Assembly: GCF_014534645.1 (NCBI RefSeq)
Contig: NZ_JACVQF010000235.1
Location: 248,001-312,000 of the forward strand
DNA: 64,000 nucleotides
From: Streptomyces griseicoloratus
Lineage (GTDB): Bacteria; Actinomycetota; Actinomycetes; Streptomycetales; Streptomycetaceae
Reading direction: 5' to 3'
In this document: piece after piece, positions 17,660-26,470 of the stretch
How the letters are laid out: every line of letters begins with the position of its first letter
How positions within the stretch are numbered: the stretch's first letter is position 1
The notes under the pieces: model-generated
The model's database searches: none
Seen by the model: only the letters and a program-made list of their open reading frames with translations
What the model was told of the DNA's origin: nothing
Made by a program: the position numbers and the translations under genes

Positions 17660-18525
17660 CGGCGCTCCTGCCATCCGGTGAGCTTGCGTTCCGCGAGCAG
17701 CAGGACGCGGTCCATGAGCAGACCGAGGATCCCGATCGAGATCAGTCCGACGAAGATGGTCGGAAGGTCGTAGTAGAGCTGGGCGTTCTGCATCCGGTAG
17801 CCGAGTCCCTGCTGTGCGGCGATGAGCTCGGCGGCGACCAGGGTGGCCCAGGCCGAGCCGAGGCCGACGCGCATGCCGACCAGGATGAACGGGGTGGAGG
17901 CGGGCACCACCACACGGGCGAAGATCGTCGCGTCCTTGGCGCCCAGCACCCGGGCGGCGTTGATGAGGGTGCGGTCGACGCTCACCACGCCCTGGAAGGT
18001 CGAGATCACGCACGCCAGGAACGCGGCGAGGAAGATGACGAAGATCTTCGGGGTCTCGTCGATCCCCATGACGACCACGGCCAGCGGGATGATGGCCAGC
18101 GGCGGAATGGTCCGGAAGAACTGGACCCAGGGTTCGATCAGGCCGCGCAGGAGGCCGTACCAGCCCATGAGGAAGCCGACCGGGACGGCCACGGCCGTGC
18201 CGAGGGCGAAGCCGATGAGGACGCGGGTCAGGCTGGCGAGTGCGTCCTGGCCGAGTGTCCCGTCGCCGATCAGTGTCCCGGCCCGGGAAACGACCTCGGG
18301 CGGTGTCGGCAGCTTGAAGCCCGCCGCGGCCAGACCCCACCACAGTGCGATGCCCAGCGCGACGGACACGGCGTTCAGGGCCAGCGGAAGCCCGCGCCGG
18401 CCGGGCCGCGCACGCTCCGGCGCGGCCTTCGTCTCCTCCGCGGTGCCCGGGCCGGCCGGTTCTCCGGGTGTCTTGTGGGCCATGGGGTGCCGTGGCCGGG
18501 CGCCCCGCTTGTCAAGGACGGACAT
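17656..18525 (-). CDS. ABC importer permease (SsuC-like)
   Basis: A 289-residue membrane permease. After a polar N-terminal extension of about 45 residues there are roughly six transmembrane segments. The EAA loop [27 protein letters not shown] (about 188-214) is the site that contacts the ATPase and fits the SsuC/TauC family. The start at 18525 has GAAGGAG at a good distance and lies 14 bases inside the 3' end of the ROK regulator, so translation of the two is coupled. It forms the membrane part of the importer with the next two genes. Confidence 0.9.
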   Translation of the reverse strand: MSVLDKRGARPRHPMAHKTPGEPAGPGTAEETKAAPERARPGRRGLPLALNAVSVALGIALWWGLAAAGFKLPTPPEVVSRAGTLIGDGTLGQDALASLTRVLIGFALGTAVAVPVGFLMGWYGLLRGLIEPWVQFFRTIPPLAIIPLAVVVMGIDETPKIFVIFLAAFLACVISTFQGVVSVDRTLINAARVLGAKDATIFARVVVPASTPFILVGMRVGLGSAWATLVAAELIAAQQGLGYRMQNAQLYYDLPTIFVGLISIGILGLLMDRVLLLAERKLTGWQERR

Positions 18526-19777
18526 GGGCGGCTCCTTCGGGGGAGGTCGTGCGGGCCCCGGAACCGCCCTTGACGTCGGCGGTTTCGGGATACCTCGCCA
18601 GCAGTGGGGAGTTGTGGAAGACCGCGGCGAGAGCGCCGAGGGCCCCGTCGTCGTCCGAGAGCCGGGCGGCTTCGACGACGGGACCGGCGGCCGCGGTCGG
18701 GAAGAGGTCGGCGGCGAGGGTGGCTGCGACCTGCTCCACGATGACGGGGGCCAGCCGCGCGATTTCGCCGCCGATGACGACCTTGGAGGGATTGAGGGTC
18801 ATCGTGGCCGCTCCGACGACACGTCCCAGCGCCCCGGCCGCCTCCCGCAGCACTCTGTCGGCGACGGGATGGGCACGGGCCACGGCGTCCGCCAGGTCGC
18901 CCAGGTTCTCCAGGCGCAGGCCGAACTCCCAGCAGGCCGCGAGGATCGCGGGGACCGACGCCACGGTCTCCAGACAGCCGCGCTTTCCGCACCGGCACGG
19001 CCGGCCGGCCGGTTCGACGGTCACGTGTCCGAGCTCGCCGGCCAGCCCGGCAGAGCCGGTGACCAGGTGACCGCCGACGACGAGTCCGCCGCCGACGCCG
19101 TCCGACAGCCGTACGTACACCAGGTCGGCGACGCTGTCGGCGCCGCTGATCGCCTCGGCGAGAGCGGCCAGCCGCGTGTTGTTGTCGACGATCACCGGCG
19201 CGTCGAAGCGTTCCGCGAACGCGACGTCGACGCCCTCCGGGGCCGGGCGGAGCACCGTGCCCAGGGGAGAGGTGCGGGGCCGGGCCGTTCCCTCCGGCGC
19301 CGGGTAGGGCCCCGGTACGCCGATACCGATGCCCTGCAGTGCTCCGTAGTGGACACCGGCTTCGGCGGTCAGCCGCTCCACCAGGGTGAGGGCGAGTTCG
19401 GTCCGCTTCTGCCAGGACGTCGTGTCGTCGTAGCGGGTCGCGCCGGAGGCCATGATCTCGTGCGAGGCGTCGGCGACGACGACATGGACGCGTCGATGGC
19501 CGAAGTCGACGCCCATGAACTGGGCCGACGCGGGGTCGAGTGCCAGCCGCTCGGCCGGCCGGCCACTGCCCTCGCGCCTGGACGCGTCGGTGTCCACGAC
19601 CACGATGGCGCCTCGTTGCAGGAGGCTCCCGGTGATCTCGGAGAGGGTCGTGCGGGACAGGCCCACGACCCGGGCTATCTCACCGCGGCTCATGGCGCCG
19701 TTCTCCTGCAGCGCGCGCAGGACGCGTTCCTCATGGGTCCGCCTGACCAGTGCGTGCACTCCGCTGGGCATCTGCAT
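18512..19777 (-). CDS. ROK family transcriptional regulator
   Basis: A 421-residue repressor-type ROK protein. Residues 10-70 form a winged helix ([47 protein letters not shown]). The rest is a sugar-kinase-like sensor domain: [41 protein letters not shown] and the zinc motif [10 protein letters not shown], which is complete. ROK repressors usually bind sugars or sugar phosphates, suggesting that the operon responds to a carbohydrate-like inducer. It is the first gene of the unit and overlaps the permease. The ATG at 19777 is seven bases from a -10 TACCTT, so the mRNA may be leaderless. Confidence 0.86.
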   Translation of the reverse strand: MQMPSGVHALVRRTHEERVLRALQENGAMSRGEIARVVGLSRTTLSEITGSLLQRGAIVVVDTDASRREGSGRPAERLALDPASAQFMGVDFGHRRVHVVVADASHEIMASGATRYDDTTSWQKRTELALTLVERLTAEAGVHYGALQGIGIGVPGPYPAPEGTARPRTSPLGTVLRPAPEGVDVAFAERFDAPVIVDNNTRLAALAEAISGADSVADLVYVRLSDGVGGGLVVGGHLVTGSAGLAGELGHVTVEPAGRPCRCGKRGCLETVASVPAILAACWEFGLRLENLGDLADAVARAHPVADRVLREAAGALGRVVGAATMTLNPSKVVIGGEIARLAPVIVEQVAATLAADLFPTAAAGPVVEAARLSDDDGALGALAAVFHNSPLLARYPETADVKGGSGARTTSPEGAAHVRP

Positions 19778-19784
19778 GCCGGTC

Positions 19785-19813
19785 AAGGTAGGGAGGCCGA
19801 GTTATTCCGTCAA
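19785..19813 (-). promoter_or_regulatory. Promoter of the ROK/ABC/sulfatase/FGE operon
   Basis: On the minus strand: -35 TTGACG (19813-19808), 17-base spacer, -10 TACCTT (19790-19785), then 7 bases to the ATG. The mRNA would begin at or next to the start codon. The sequence GTGTTGACG that includes this -35 recurs on the other strand at 19902-19910. Confidence 0.6.
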
Positions 19814-19901
19814 CACTCCGACAGAAAGCTGAAACGAATCGTTCATAAGATCTGGTCGCCGATGCCCTTGCACGCCTTGGGCAGGGGATTATTCGTCCGA
19901 G

Positions 19902-19910
19902 GTGTTGACG
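19902..19910 (+). promoter_or_regulatory. Second GTGTTGACG box facing the GH43-like gene
   Basis: The same nine bases as in the ROK-operon promoter, on the opposite strand, with TTGACG as a possible -35. The -10 is weak. It may be a shared regulator half-site or the divergent promoter. Confidence 0.4.
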
Positions 19911-20015
19911 TAAATGTGCGGGCGTTCGCATGCTGTGCGCCATACCCCCGCCACGCAGCTCGCCCTGAGCTGCTCCTTGGGTTCCGTGCGGGGATGACGA
20001 AGGAGAACGCGACTG

Positions 20016-21359
20016 ATGGCCGATGCCCAGAAACGTGTGCGCCGACGCTCCCTGCTGGCCGGTGCCGCCGGCGTGGGGGCGGCAGCAGCCCTTCCGACGA
20101 CTTCCGCTCACGCGGCAGCACCGGCGCAGTCACCGGCCGCGTCGGAGCGGCGTCAGCCGGCGAACTGGCCCGACCCGGAGCCCTACGGTGTCGCCGACAC
20201 CCGGCTGGACCTGTGGCCGCGGGAGGACAACTCCTTCGTGCTCCCGCTGGAGCTGCGCCCCCGGGACGAGGAGCTCGGCCGTGTGTGGATGCGGGACACC
20301 TACGTCAACTGCTTCGTCGTCGACGGCCGTCCCGTCTACGTGGCCACGGGCACCACCCGTGTGCCCGGACTGGAAGCGGCCGGCCCCTGGAACGACGGGA
20401 TCTTCGTCTGGGTGGCGCCCTCGCTGGAGGGGCCGTGGAGACTCGCCGACACGACCGGGATACGGCCGGACGCCGAGAAGGGCAAGGTGTGGTCGCCCGA
20501 GTTCGTCGGGGAGAACCGGCCCGGCCGGACGGTCGTCGCGCCCTGGCAGGAGTACTGGCACGACGACCGGTTCGGCAAGCGGGGCAACGTGTGGGCGTCC
20601 GAGGTGCACCACTTCAAGGGACGCTGGTACATCGTCGCGTGCATGGGCGACCACTCCCGCAAGGTCGGCTCGTTCATGCTCGTCAGCGAGGGCGGCGTCG
20701 AGGGCCCGTACCGGCTGATCGAGGGGAACCTGGAGAAGCCCTTCGGTGACTCGTTCATCGGAGGGCCGAGTTTCATCGAGCCCGGCGCCTACCACCACAT
20801 CGACGGCAGCTTCTACAGCGAGGGCGACGACGCCTGGCTCGTGCTGCACAACGACCTGTACGCCGAGTTCCGGGACGACATGGAGGACATCGTCACGACG
20901 ACCAACCTCCCGGAGTTCCGGCAGACGCCCTACTCCCCAGAGCCGTATCTCGAGGGCGCGTACGTGTTCCAGTACAAGGGCAAGTACTACCTGGTCCACG
21001 CCGCGTGGGACCGGACGTCGGTCGATGCCTACGGGAGCACACGCAACGCCTACGATCCGCCCGGCACGGGCCGTGTGCAGTACCAGTACGACGCGATCGT
21101 CGCCGTCTCCGACAGCTTCGAGGGCCCTTACTCCGAGCGGTGGACCGCGGGGGTGGGCGCGGGACACAACAACTTCTTCGAGGACCACAAGGGCGGCCTG
21201 TGGGCGACGTTCTTCCGCAACCCGGCCCAGGGCTACTGGAAGCACCCGGAGCGCGTCGCCGATGCCGCCGTGCCCGGTGTCGTGCGGCTGGAGTGGACCG
21301 GCCGGAAGGACGGCCGCCTGTACGTCAAGCGCCGCAACACCGGTCACTCGGGCGGCTGA
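20016..21359 (+). CDS. Tat-secreted GH43-like glycosidase
   Basis: A 447-residue exported protein. The N-terminus has a twin-arginine signal (RVRRRSLLAGAAGVGAAAALPTTSAHA, about 7-33). The mature part is a beta-propeller-like glycoside hydrolase resembling the GH43 clan: repeated segments WMRDTYVNCFVVDGRPVYVATGT, VWSPEFVGENRP, NVWASEVHHFKGRWYIVACMG and FEGPYSERWTAG with a terminal RLEWTG region. Candidate acids include Asp and Glu in VNCF and SPEF, but I cannot assign them with certainty. It is divergent from the sulfatase operon and shares a promoter region, suggesting a common sugar-related substrate (inference). It ends at a hairpin shared with DUF2891. Confidence 0.75.
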   Translation: MADAQKRVRRRSLLAGAAGVGAAAALPTTSAHAAAPAQSPAASERRQPANWPDPEPYGVADTRLDLWPREDNSFVLPLELRPRDEELGRVWMRDTYVNCFVVDGRPVYVATGTTRVPGLEAAGPWNDGIFVWVAPSLEGPWRLADTTGIRPDAEKGKVWSPEFVGENRPGRTVVAPWQEYWHDDRFGKRGNVWASEVHHFKGRWYIVACMGDHSRKVGSFMLVSEGGVEGPYRLIEGNLEKPFGDSFIGGPSFIEPGAYHHIDGSFYSEGDDAWLVLHNDLYAEFRDDMEDIVTTTNLPEFRQTPYSPEPYLEGAYVFQYKGKYYLVHAAWDRTSVDAYGSTRNAYDPPGTGRVQYQYDAIVAVSDSFEGPYSERWTAGVGAGHNNFFEDHKGGLWATFFRNPAQGYWKHPERVADAAVPGVVRLEWTGRKDGRLYVKRRNTGHSGG

Positions 21360-21394
21360 CCGCTCCTCGCCGCGCTGCCTGAGCGGCGGTCACG

Positions 21395-21429
21395 CGGGCT
21401 GCCAGGGGACCGGTTCCCCTGGCAGCCCG
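21395..21429. terminator. Bidirectional terminator hairpin
   Basis: A perfect 15-bp stem (21395-21409 with 21415-21429) closing a 5-base loop, between the converging GH43-like and DUF2891 genes. Confidence 0.8.
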
Positions 21430-21451
21430 GGGCCGATCGGGTCGCACCGGT

Positions 21452-22465
21452 TCAGCGGCAGCCCAGGGGAGCGAGGGCCAGGGCGGCGAAGGTCGCCAGC
21501 CAGTGGTCGGTGGTGAAGTCGCCGCGTTCCACCGCCGGCAGGCCCGCCGAGAGGTGTGCCTCGGCCGCCGCGCCCAGACGACTGCGGACCGCTCCCTCCG
21601 GCAGGGCGTCCGCGAGGGAGCGCAACGCGGCCGCTCTGCTGAGGGCCAGGCCGAGCAGGTGCCCGATCTGCGGGTCGGCGTGGTCGGAGACGAGCGGGAC
21701 GTCCAGCAGCGGGCAGGGCGCGCCGGAGCGCAGCGCGGGCAGGAAACGGTCCAGCCACGACGCGAACTCCTCCCCGGGCAGCACCCTGCGCATCGCGTCG
21801 GCCTCGCTCAGGGCCGGGGACAGGAAGTCCTGGCCCGACGGTTCCCAGTGCGCGGGCGCGTCGTGGTCGTCGGCGAACCAGGCCAGCAGACGTTCCCGTA
21901 CGGCCCGGTCGGTCGCGGGTGACAGCTCTCCGGAGTCGAGCGCGAGGCCCAGCGCGAAGGCGCTGTTGGGGTGGTTGCCGTGGCGCACGGGGTAGGTGGC
22001 CTTCGGCAGCCAGTCGGCCAGCAGCCGGTCGACGACGGCGACGGCCGGCGCCAGGGCCTCGGTCCAGCGGGCGCCCGCCGCCCCTCCGTACGCCCGGCAC
22101 TCGGCGGCGAGCGCGAGGAGCCAGGCCCAGCCGTAGGGGCGCTCGAAGGAGGGGTGCTCGCGGAGGTAGGCGGCTTCGGCGGCGAGGTTTCCGGGGGTGA
22201 GGTGCCGGTCGAGCACGTCGACGGCGGGACCGGTGTCCGGCAGCGCGGGGGTCCCCTCGTGGTGCCGGAGCAGACGGACGAGCAGCCAGTGCATGTGGAC
22301 CGAGGAGTGCCAGTCGTAGGCGCCGTAGAAGGCCGGGTGCAGGGTGCTGGGACCGAGCGGCTCGTCGGAGGACGTGATCAGGTGGGCGGGGAAGTTCGGG
22401 TACTCACGGGTGATGTTGGTGAGGGCGATCCGGGCGAAGTCGGTCGCGTACGTGCTGAGCGGCAT
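21452..22465 (-). CDS. DUF2891 protein
   Basis: A 337-residue protein of the DUF2891 family. It is an all-helical toroid-like domain with recurrent aromatic and histidine motifs: HPAFYGAYDWHSSVHMHWLLVRLL (about 43-66), RPYGWAWLLAL (about 108-118), GNHPNSAFALG and TDHWLATFA. No catalytic role is established for the family. The ATG shares one base with the preceding pcp stop (TGATG), so it is coupled to that gene. Being the last gene of the 5-oxoproline cluster it may process peptides or amino-acid derivatives (inference). Export signals are absent. Confidence 0.78.
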   Translation of the reverse strand: MPLSTYATDFARIALTNITREYPNFPAHLITSSDEPLGPSTLHPAFYGAYDWHSSVHMHWLLVRLLRHHEGTPALPDTGPAVDVLDRHLTPGNLAAEAAYLREHPSFERPYGWAWLLALAAECRAYGGAAGARWTEALAPAVAVVDRLLADWLPKATYPVRHGNHPNSAFALGLALDSGELSPATDRAVRERLLAWFADDHDAPAHWEPSGQDFLSPALSEADAMRRVLPGEEFASWLDRFLPALRSGAPCPLLDVPLVSDHADPQIGHLLGLALSRAAALRSLADALPEGAVRSRLGAAAEAHLSAGLPAVERGDFTTDHWLATFAALALAPLGCR

Positions 22466-23115
22466 CAGTGGGTGGCTCCCTCGGTGACCTTGAGGTCCCG
22501 TTCGGCCGGTGTGCGGGCGGCGGTGGTCAGCAGGGCGCGCAGGCCGTGGGCGACGGTGGCGGGCGGCAGGGACGGAGCCCGGCCGTCGGTGACCTGTTCC
22601 GGGGCCCAGGGCACGTGCACGAAACCGCCCCGTATGTGCGGGAACTCGGTGGCGATGAGATGGCCGAGGCCGTACGCCACGTGGTTGCAGACGAAGGTGC
22701 CGGCCGTGTGGGAGACGGCGGCCGGGACACCGGCCTCGCGCATCGAGGCGACGCAGGCCTTGACGGGGAGGGTGGAGAAGTAGGCGGCGGGGCCGTCCGG
22801 AACCACCGGTTCGTCGATGGGCTGCCGGCCCTTGTTGTCGGGGATGCGGGCGTCGTCGAGGTTGATGCCGACGCGTTCGACGGTCACGCCGGGGCGACCG
22901 CCCGCCTGGCCCAGGCAGAGCACCAGGTCGGGGGCGGTCGTGCGGACGGCGTCGCGCAGGGCGTCGAGGGACTCGCCGAACACGCAGGGCAGTTCGGTGG
23001 CGGTGACCGTGAGCCCGGCGGGCGGTTCGGCGGCCACCAGGGACGCCGCCTGCCAGGACGGGTTCACGCGCTCGCCGCCGAAGGGGGCGAAGCCGGTGAT
23101 GAGGACGCGGGTCAA
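22465..23115 (-). CDS. pcp: Pyrrolidone-carboxylate peptidase (pyroglutamyl peptidase I)
   Basis: A 216-residue cysteine peptidase that removes N-terminal pyroglutamate from peptides, producing 5-oxoproline. The catalytic triad is visible: E80 in TVERVGINLDD, C143 in GTFVCNHVAYG and H167 in GFVHVPW, matching the family positions near 80, 143 and 167. The start is TTG with TAAGGAAG upstream. It sits in an operon with DUF969, DUF979 and DUF2891 and faces pxpABC, so the released 5-oxoproline can be hydrolysed by the adjacent enzyme. Confidence 0.93.
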   Translation of the reverse strand: MTRVLITGFAPFGGERVNPSWQAASLVAAEPPAGLTVTATELPCVFGESLDALRDAVRTTAPDLVLCLGQAGGRPGVTVERVGINLDDARIPDNKGRQPIDEPVVPDGPAAYFSTLPVKACVASMREAGVPAAVSHTAGTFVCNHVAYGLGHLIATEFPHIRGGFVHVPWAPEQVTDGRAPSLPPATVAHGLRALLTTAARTPAERDLKVTEGATH

Positions 23116-23164
23116 GGCACTTCCTTAGGGAGTGGGTCGGGCCGGGAGGCCGGGGCGCGGAGGC

Positions 23165-24139
23165 TCAGAAGGCGAAGACCGCCATGATCACGGTGCAGCA
23201 GACGAGCAGCGCGAGCCCCGTCGGCAGCTGGGCCTTGATCGGTCCGTACTGGTCCTTCAGCTCCAGCAGGGTGGCCGGGACGATGTTGAAGTTGGCGGCC
23301 ATCGGCGTGCAGAGCGTGCCGGCGAAGCCGGCCAGCATGCCGATCGCGAGGACGGCGGGCTCGTTGCCGTGCATCTGCTGGATGAGCACGGGCCAGCCGA
23401 TGGCCGCGGTCATCACGGGGAAGGCGGCGAAGGCGTTGCCCATGATGACGGTGAACAGGAACATGCCGACGCAGTACGCGATCACCGCGAGGTACTTGGA
23501 GTCGTCCGGCAGGACGTCGTTGACGATGTCGCCGACCTGGGTGCCGACTCCGGCCGCGGCGAAGATCGAGCCGAGCACGGCCAGGAGCTGGGGCAGCAGC
23601 AGGGCGGAGCCCATGGCCTCCAGCATGGAGCGGCCGGCGTGGACCGGGACGGAGGGCTTCTTCTCGCCGGTGACCAGCATGCCGACGACGAGCGCGACGA
23701 CACAGCCGAGGCCGAGCCCGAGGAGCGTGGCCTTGCCCGACTCGAACAGTCCGGACTCGTCCAGCACGGAGGCGCAGACGATGGCGACGAGCGGGATCGT
23801 CAGGGCGGGAACGAAGATCTTGTTGCCGAGCCGGGCCGCGGAGGCCTCCCGCTGCTCGCCGGTGGTGGTGACCGGGACGCCCTTGCCGAGGAAGTTGAAC
23901 CCGGCGAGCACGATCAGCGCGAGCACCGCGACGCCGAGCGGTTCGGCGGGCAGGGTCCAGCCGCCGTTGCCGGCCGTGGCGTTGGCGACGCCGGTGCCGT
24001 AGGGGAAGGTGAGCCCGAGCAGGCCCCAGAAGGCGGCGGACGTCCATCGCCTTGGGTTGCTGCGGTCGGCGGCCATCTGCACGGCCATGACGACGAAGAC
24101 GAGGCCTATCAGCCAGTAGAGCCATTCGACCTTGATCAC
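23165..24139 (-). CDS. DUF979 membrane protein, putative 5-oxoproline transporter subunit
   Basis: A 324-residue integral membrane protein with about nine hydrophobic segments (WLYWLIGLVFVVMAVQMA, AVLALIVLAGFNFLGKG, IPLVAIVCASVL, LGLGLGCVVALVVGMLV, and others). DUF979 always occurs beside DUF969 in the clusters I know. A conserved amphipathic GNAFAAFPVMTAAIG segment is present. Its GTG overlaps the DUF969 stop (GTGA). Transport of pyroglutamate or a similar compound is inferred from gene context with 5-oxoprolinase genes. It is not shown by sequence motifs. Confidence 0.82.
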   Translation of the reverse strand: MIKVEWLYWLIGLVFVVMAVQMAADRSNPRRWTSAAFWGLLGLTFPYGTGVANATAGNGGWTLPAEPLGVAVLALIVLAGFNFLGKGVPVTTTGEQREASAARLGNKIFVPALTIPLVAIVCASVLDESGLFESGKATLLGLGLGCVVALVVGMLVTGEKKPSVPVHAGRSMLEAMGSALLLPQLLAVLGSIFAAAGVGTQVGDIVNDVLPDDSKYLAVIAYCVGMFLFTVIMGNAFAAFPVMTAAIGWPVLIQQMHGNEPAVLAIGMLAGFAGTLCTPMAANFNIVPATLLELKDQYGPIKAQLPTGLALLVCCTVIMAVFAF

Positions 24140-24855
24140 TTGTCGGCCCCCTCGGGAAGCGGAAGGTCGTGCTCGGCGGCGGCGAGCGCCATCTCGCGCT
24201 CCAGTTGCTTGTCCAGGAGCAGCAGCCGGGCGCCGTGGATGAGGAAGGCGCAGACGGCGAGCGGGATCGCCCACAGGGCCAGCTGGGTCGGTTCGACGTC
24301 CTGCTGGTAGGTGGAGTTCACAAAACCGGTGATCAGCAGGATGGAGCCGATCGCGATGAAGCAGTCCTCACCGAAGAAGACGCCCACGGTGTCGGCCGAG
24401 GCGGAGTAGGAGCGCACCTTCTCCCGCAGACGGTCGGGCAGCCTGGCGCCCGTGGAGCGCTCGGCGGCGGCCTCCGCCATGGGCGCCACCAGCGGCCGTA
24501 CGGTCTGCGCCGGGCCGCCGATGCTGTTCAGGCCGAAGGCCGCGGTGACCTGCCTGACCAGCAGGTAGACGGTGAGGAAGCGGCCGGCGCTGAGCCTGCC
24601 CAGACGGCCGATGAGGTTGCGGGCCTGTTCGCGCAGGCCGTAGCGCTCCAGCAGGCCGATCACCGGGAGCACGATGGCGTAGACGGTGACCGAGCGGCTG
24701 TCGGCGAAGGACCTGCCGAAGGCCGCGAGGACCTCCAGCGGGTTCATCTTGCCGAGCAGTCCGGTGACGATACCGGCGACGCCCACCACGAGGACGGGAT
24801 TGCGGCGCGTGACGAATCCGAGGATCACCACGACCACACCGAGCAGAACGATCAT
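24136..24855 (-). CDS. DUF969 membrane protein, putative 5-oxoproline transporter subunit
   Basis: A 239-residue integral membrane protein with about five hydrophobic segments, starting MIVLLGVVVVILGFVTRRNP. The LLERYGLREQARNLIGRLGRLSAGRFLTVYLLVRQVTAAFGLNSIGGPAQTVRPLVAPM block is the family's most conserved region. The ATG has GAAGG upstream. It is the first gene of the left-going operon (DUF969, DUF979, pcp, DUF2891), whose leader is about 100 bases long. Likely a two-component permease with DUF979 for 5-oxoproline or a related amino-acid derivative (inference). Confidence 0.82.
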   Translation of the reverse strand: MIVLLGVVVVILGFVTRRNPVLVVGVAGIVTGLLGKMNPLEVLAAFGRSFADSRSVTVYAIVLPVIGLLERYGLREQARNLIGRLGRLSAGRFLTVYLLVRQVTAAFGLNSIGGPAQTVRPLVAPMAEAAAERSTGARLPDRLREKVRSYSASADTVGVFFGEDCFIAIGSILLITGFVNSTYQQDVEPTQLALWAIPLAVCAFLIHGARLLLLDKQLEREMALAAAEHDLPLPEGADK

Positions 24856-24962
24856 TCGGTGGCCTTCTTCAGGCATTGGGGGCAGGGCACGGACCCGGGA
24901 GGTTCGGAGCCGGAGCTTGGCGGTCCTCGGACCGTGACCCCGGATACGTGGCAGATGCACGG

Positions 24963-24992
24963 ACCCTAGACGATCGTTGAACGATCTAACAA
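24963..24992 (-). promoter_or_regulatory. Promoter of the DUF969-DUF979-pcp-DUF2891 operon
   Basis: On the minus strand: -35 TTGTTA (24992-24987), 18-base spacer, -10 TAGGGT (24968-24963). The operator GATCGTTCAACGATC (24972-24986) lies inside the spacer. Confidence 0.65.
24972..24986. promoter_or_regulatory. Operator copy 1, 5-oxoproline regulon
   Basis: A perfect 7-1-7 palindrome GATCGTTGAACGATC. Its core TCGTTNAACGA fits the T-N-G-T...A-C-N-A pattern of FadR-type GntR regulators. It fills the -35/-10 spacer of the left-going operon. Confidence 0.7.
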
Positions 24993-25037
24993 GAGGTGAC
25001 TTTCGTGCCGGTCGTGACGTTCCCACTCGGTCAACTC

Positions 25038-25067
25038 TTGTGGGATCGTTCAACGATCCATTACGTT
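25038..25067 (+). promoter_or_regulatory. Promoter of pxpABC
   Basis: -35 TTGTGG (25038-25043), 18-base spacer, -10 TACGTT (25062-25067). The GTG start of pxpA follows the -10 by 6 bases, so translation is probably leaderless. The operator 25043-25059 lies within the spacer and the last -35 base. Confidence 0.6.
25043..25059. promoter_or_regulatory. Operator copy 2, 5-oxoproline regulon
   Basis: A perfect 17-bp palindrome GGATCGTTCAACGATCC, containing the same 15-base core as copy 1. Both divergent promoters would be blocked by one regulator. No GntR gene is in this window, so the regulator is encoded elsewhere. Confidence 0.72.
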
Positions 25068-25073
25068 CGGAGC

Positions 25074-25826
25074 GTGATCGACCTCAACGCAGACCTCGGT
25101 GAAGGCTTCGGCCGCTGGACCCTCACCGACGACGACGCCCTGCTCTCCGTCGTCACCAGCGCCAACGTCGCCTGCGGTTTCCACGCGGGCGACCCCTCGG
25201 TGATGCGGCGCGTCTGCGACCTCGCCGCGGAGCGCGGGGTAAGGATCGGGGCCCAGGTGTCCTACCGCGACCTGGCAGGCTTCGGACGGCGCACGATGGA
25301 CGTGCCCGCCGACGAACTCGCGGCCGAGGTCGCGTACCAGATCGGCGCACTCAGGGTCTTCGCCGAGGCCGCCGGGACCGAGGTGGCCTACGTCAAACCG
25401 CACGGCGCGCTCTACAACCGCACCGTCCACGACGTCGTGCAGGCCCGCGCCGTGGTGGCGGGCGTGCAACTCGCGGGTGGCAGCCTGCCCGTGCTCGGCC
25501 TGCCCGGGTCGCGGCTGCTCGCCGCCGCCGGGGACGCCGGGCTCACCGGCGTACCCGAGGCCTTCGCCGACCGCGCCTACACCGCCGAGGGCACACTCGT
25601 CCCGCGTCGCGAACCTGACTCCGTGGTGACGGACGAGGACGCGGTGGTACGGCGGGCGCTGGCCTTCGCGGTGGACGGCGCGGTCGAGGCGGTCGACGGT
25701 GCGACGGTCACGGTCGCCGCCCGTTCCCTGTGCGTGCACGGCGACACCCCGGGCGCCGCGCGGATCGCCGCCCGGGTGCGCGAGGCACTGGAGGCGGCCG
25801 GAGTCGAGGTCGGGGCGTTCTCATGA
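25074..25826 (+). CDS. pxpA: 5-oxoprolinase subunit PxpA (LamB/YcsF)
   Basis: A 250-residue LamB/YcsF protein, one of three subunits of the prokaryotic ATP-dependent 5-oxoprolinase that opens 5-oxoproline to glutamate. Family signatures are visible: DLNADLGEGFGRW at the N-terminus, NVACGFHAGD (about 32-41), VKPHGALYN (about 103-111), and the C-terminal SLCVHGDTPGA. The length is normal for the family. Start is GTG 25074. The TGA overlaps pxpB (ATGA). Confidence 0.92.
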   Translation: MIDLNADLGEGFGRWTLTDDDALLSVVTSANVACGFHAGDPSVMRRVCDLAAERGVRIGAQVSYRDLAGFGRRTMDVPADELAAEVAYQIGALRVFAEAAGTEVAYVKPHGALYNRTVHDVVQARAVVAGVQLAGGSLPVLGLPGSRLLAAAGDAGLTGVPEAFADRAYTAEGTLVPRREPDSVVTDEDAVVRRALAFAVDGAVEAVDGATVTVAARSLCVHGDTPGAARIAARVREALEAAGVEVGAFS

Positions 25827-26470
25827 CGTCCCACCCGCGGCTCACGGCCCGCCCCGCCGGACGGCACGCACTTCTCGTCGAACTGCCCGACGCCGAACGC
25901 ACCGCGGCCTTCCACGCCGAACTGCTGCGCCGGCGCGCGGTGGGGACACTGCCGCCGGTGCGGGAGATCGTGCCCGGAGCGCGCACCGTGCTCCTGGACG
26001 GGGTGCGGGACCCGGAGGCCCTGGCCCGCCGGCTCGCCGACTGGGAGATCGCGCCGCGGGCCGCGGACGACGGGGACGTCGTGGAGATCTCCGTGCGCTA
26101 CGACGGACCGGACCTGGCCGACGTGGCGGCCCTGTGGGGAGTCGGCAGGGAAGAGGTCGCCGGCCTCCATTCCTCCCGTACCTACCGTGTGGCGTTCTGC
26201 GGCTTCGCACCGGGCTTCGGCTATCTCACCGGCCTGCCCGCGGAACTGCACGTACCCCGCCGGGCCACCCCCCGCACCCGGGTACCGGCCGGAGCGGTCG
26301 GGCTCGCCGGTCCCTACAGCGCGGTCTACCCCCGCTCCACCCCCGGCGGCTGGCAGCTGATCGGCACCATGCCGGACCCGGGTCGCCTGTGGGACCCCAT
26401 GAGAGAAGCGGCGGCGCTCCTCACGCCGGGGACACGGGTGCGCTTCGTGCCGACGGAGGATGCGGCATGA
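25823..26470 (+). CDS. pxpB: 5-oxoprolinase subunit PxpB (KipI-like)
   Basis: A 215-residue carboxyltransferase-domain subunit of the KipI family. The core has a VEISVRYDGPDLADVAALWGV segment, VAFCGFAPGFGYLTGLP (about 131-147) and TPRTRVPAGAVGLAGPYSAVYP (about 152-173), the two typical cyclophilin-like barrel signatures. In Bacillus the homologue KipI inhibits sporulation kinase KinA, but in this cluster it is a subunit of 5-oxoprolinase. It overlaps pxpA and pxpC by 4 bases each, a fully coupled operon. Confidence 0.92.
   Translation: MTSHPRLTARPAGRHALLVELPDAERTAAFHAELLRRRAVGTLPPVREIVPGARTVLLDGVRDPEALARRLADWEIAPRAADDGDVVEISVRYDGPDLADVAALWGVGREEVAGLHSSRTYRVAFCGFAPGFGYLTGLPAELHVPRRATPRTRVPAGAVGLAGPYSAVYPRSTPGGWQLIGTMPDPGRLWDPMREAAALLTPGTRVRFVPTEDAA

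Noticed and set aside
17822-20749. 975-codon plus-strand frame across the ABC/ROK region
   Set aside because: It is antisense to the ROK and permease genes and runs into the GH43-like gene in a different frame; composition is that of a shadow frame.
22468-24969. Long plus-strand frames opposite pcp and DUF979/DUF969
   Set aside because: Antisense to clear membrane and peptidase genes; Gly/Asp/Arg-rich without motifs.
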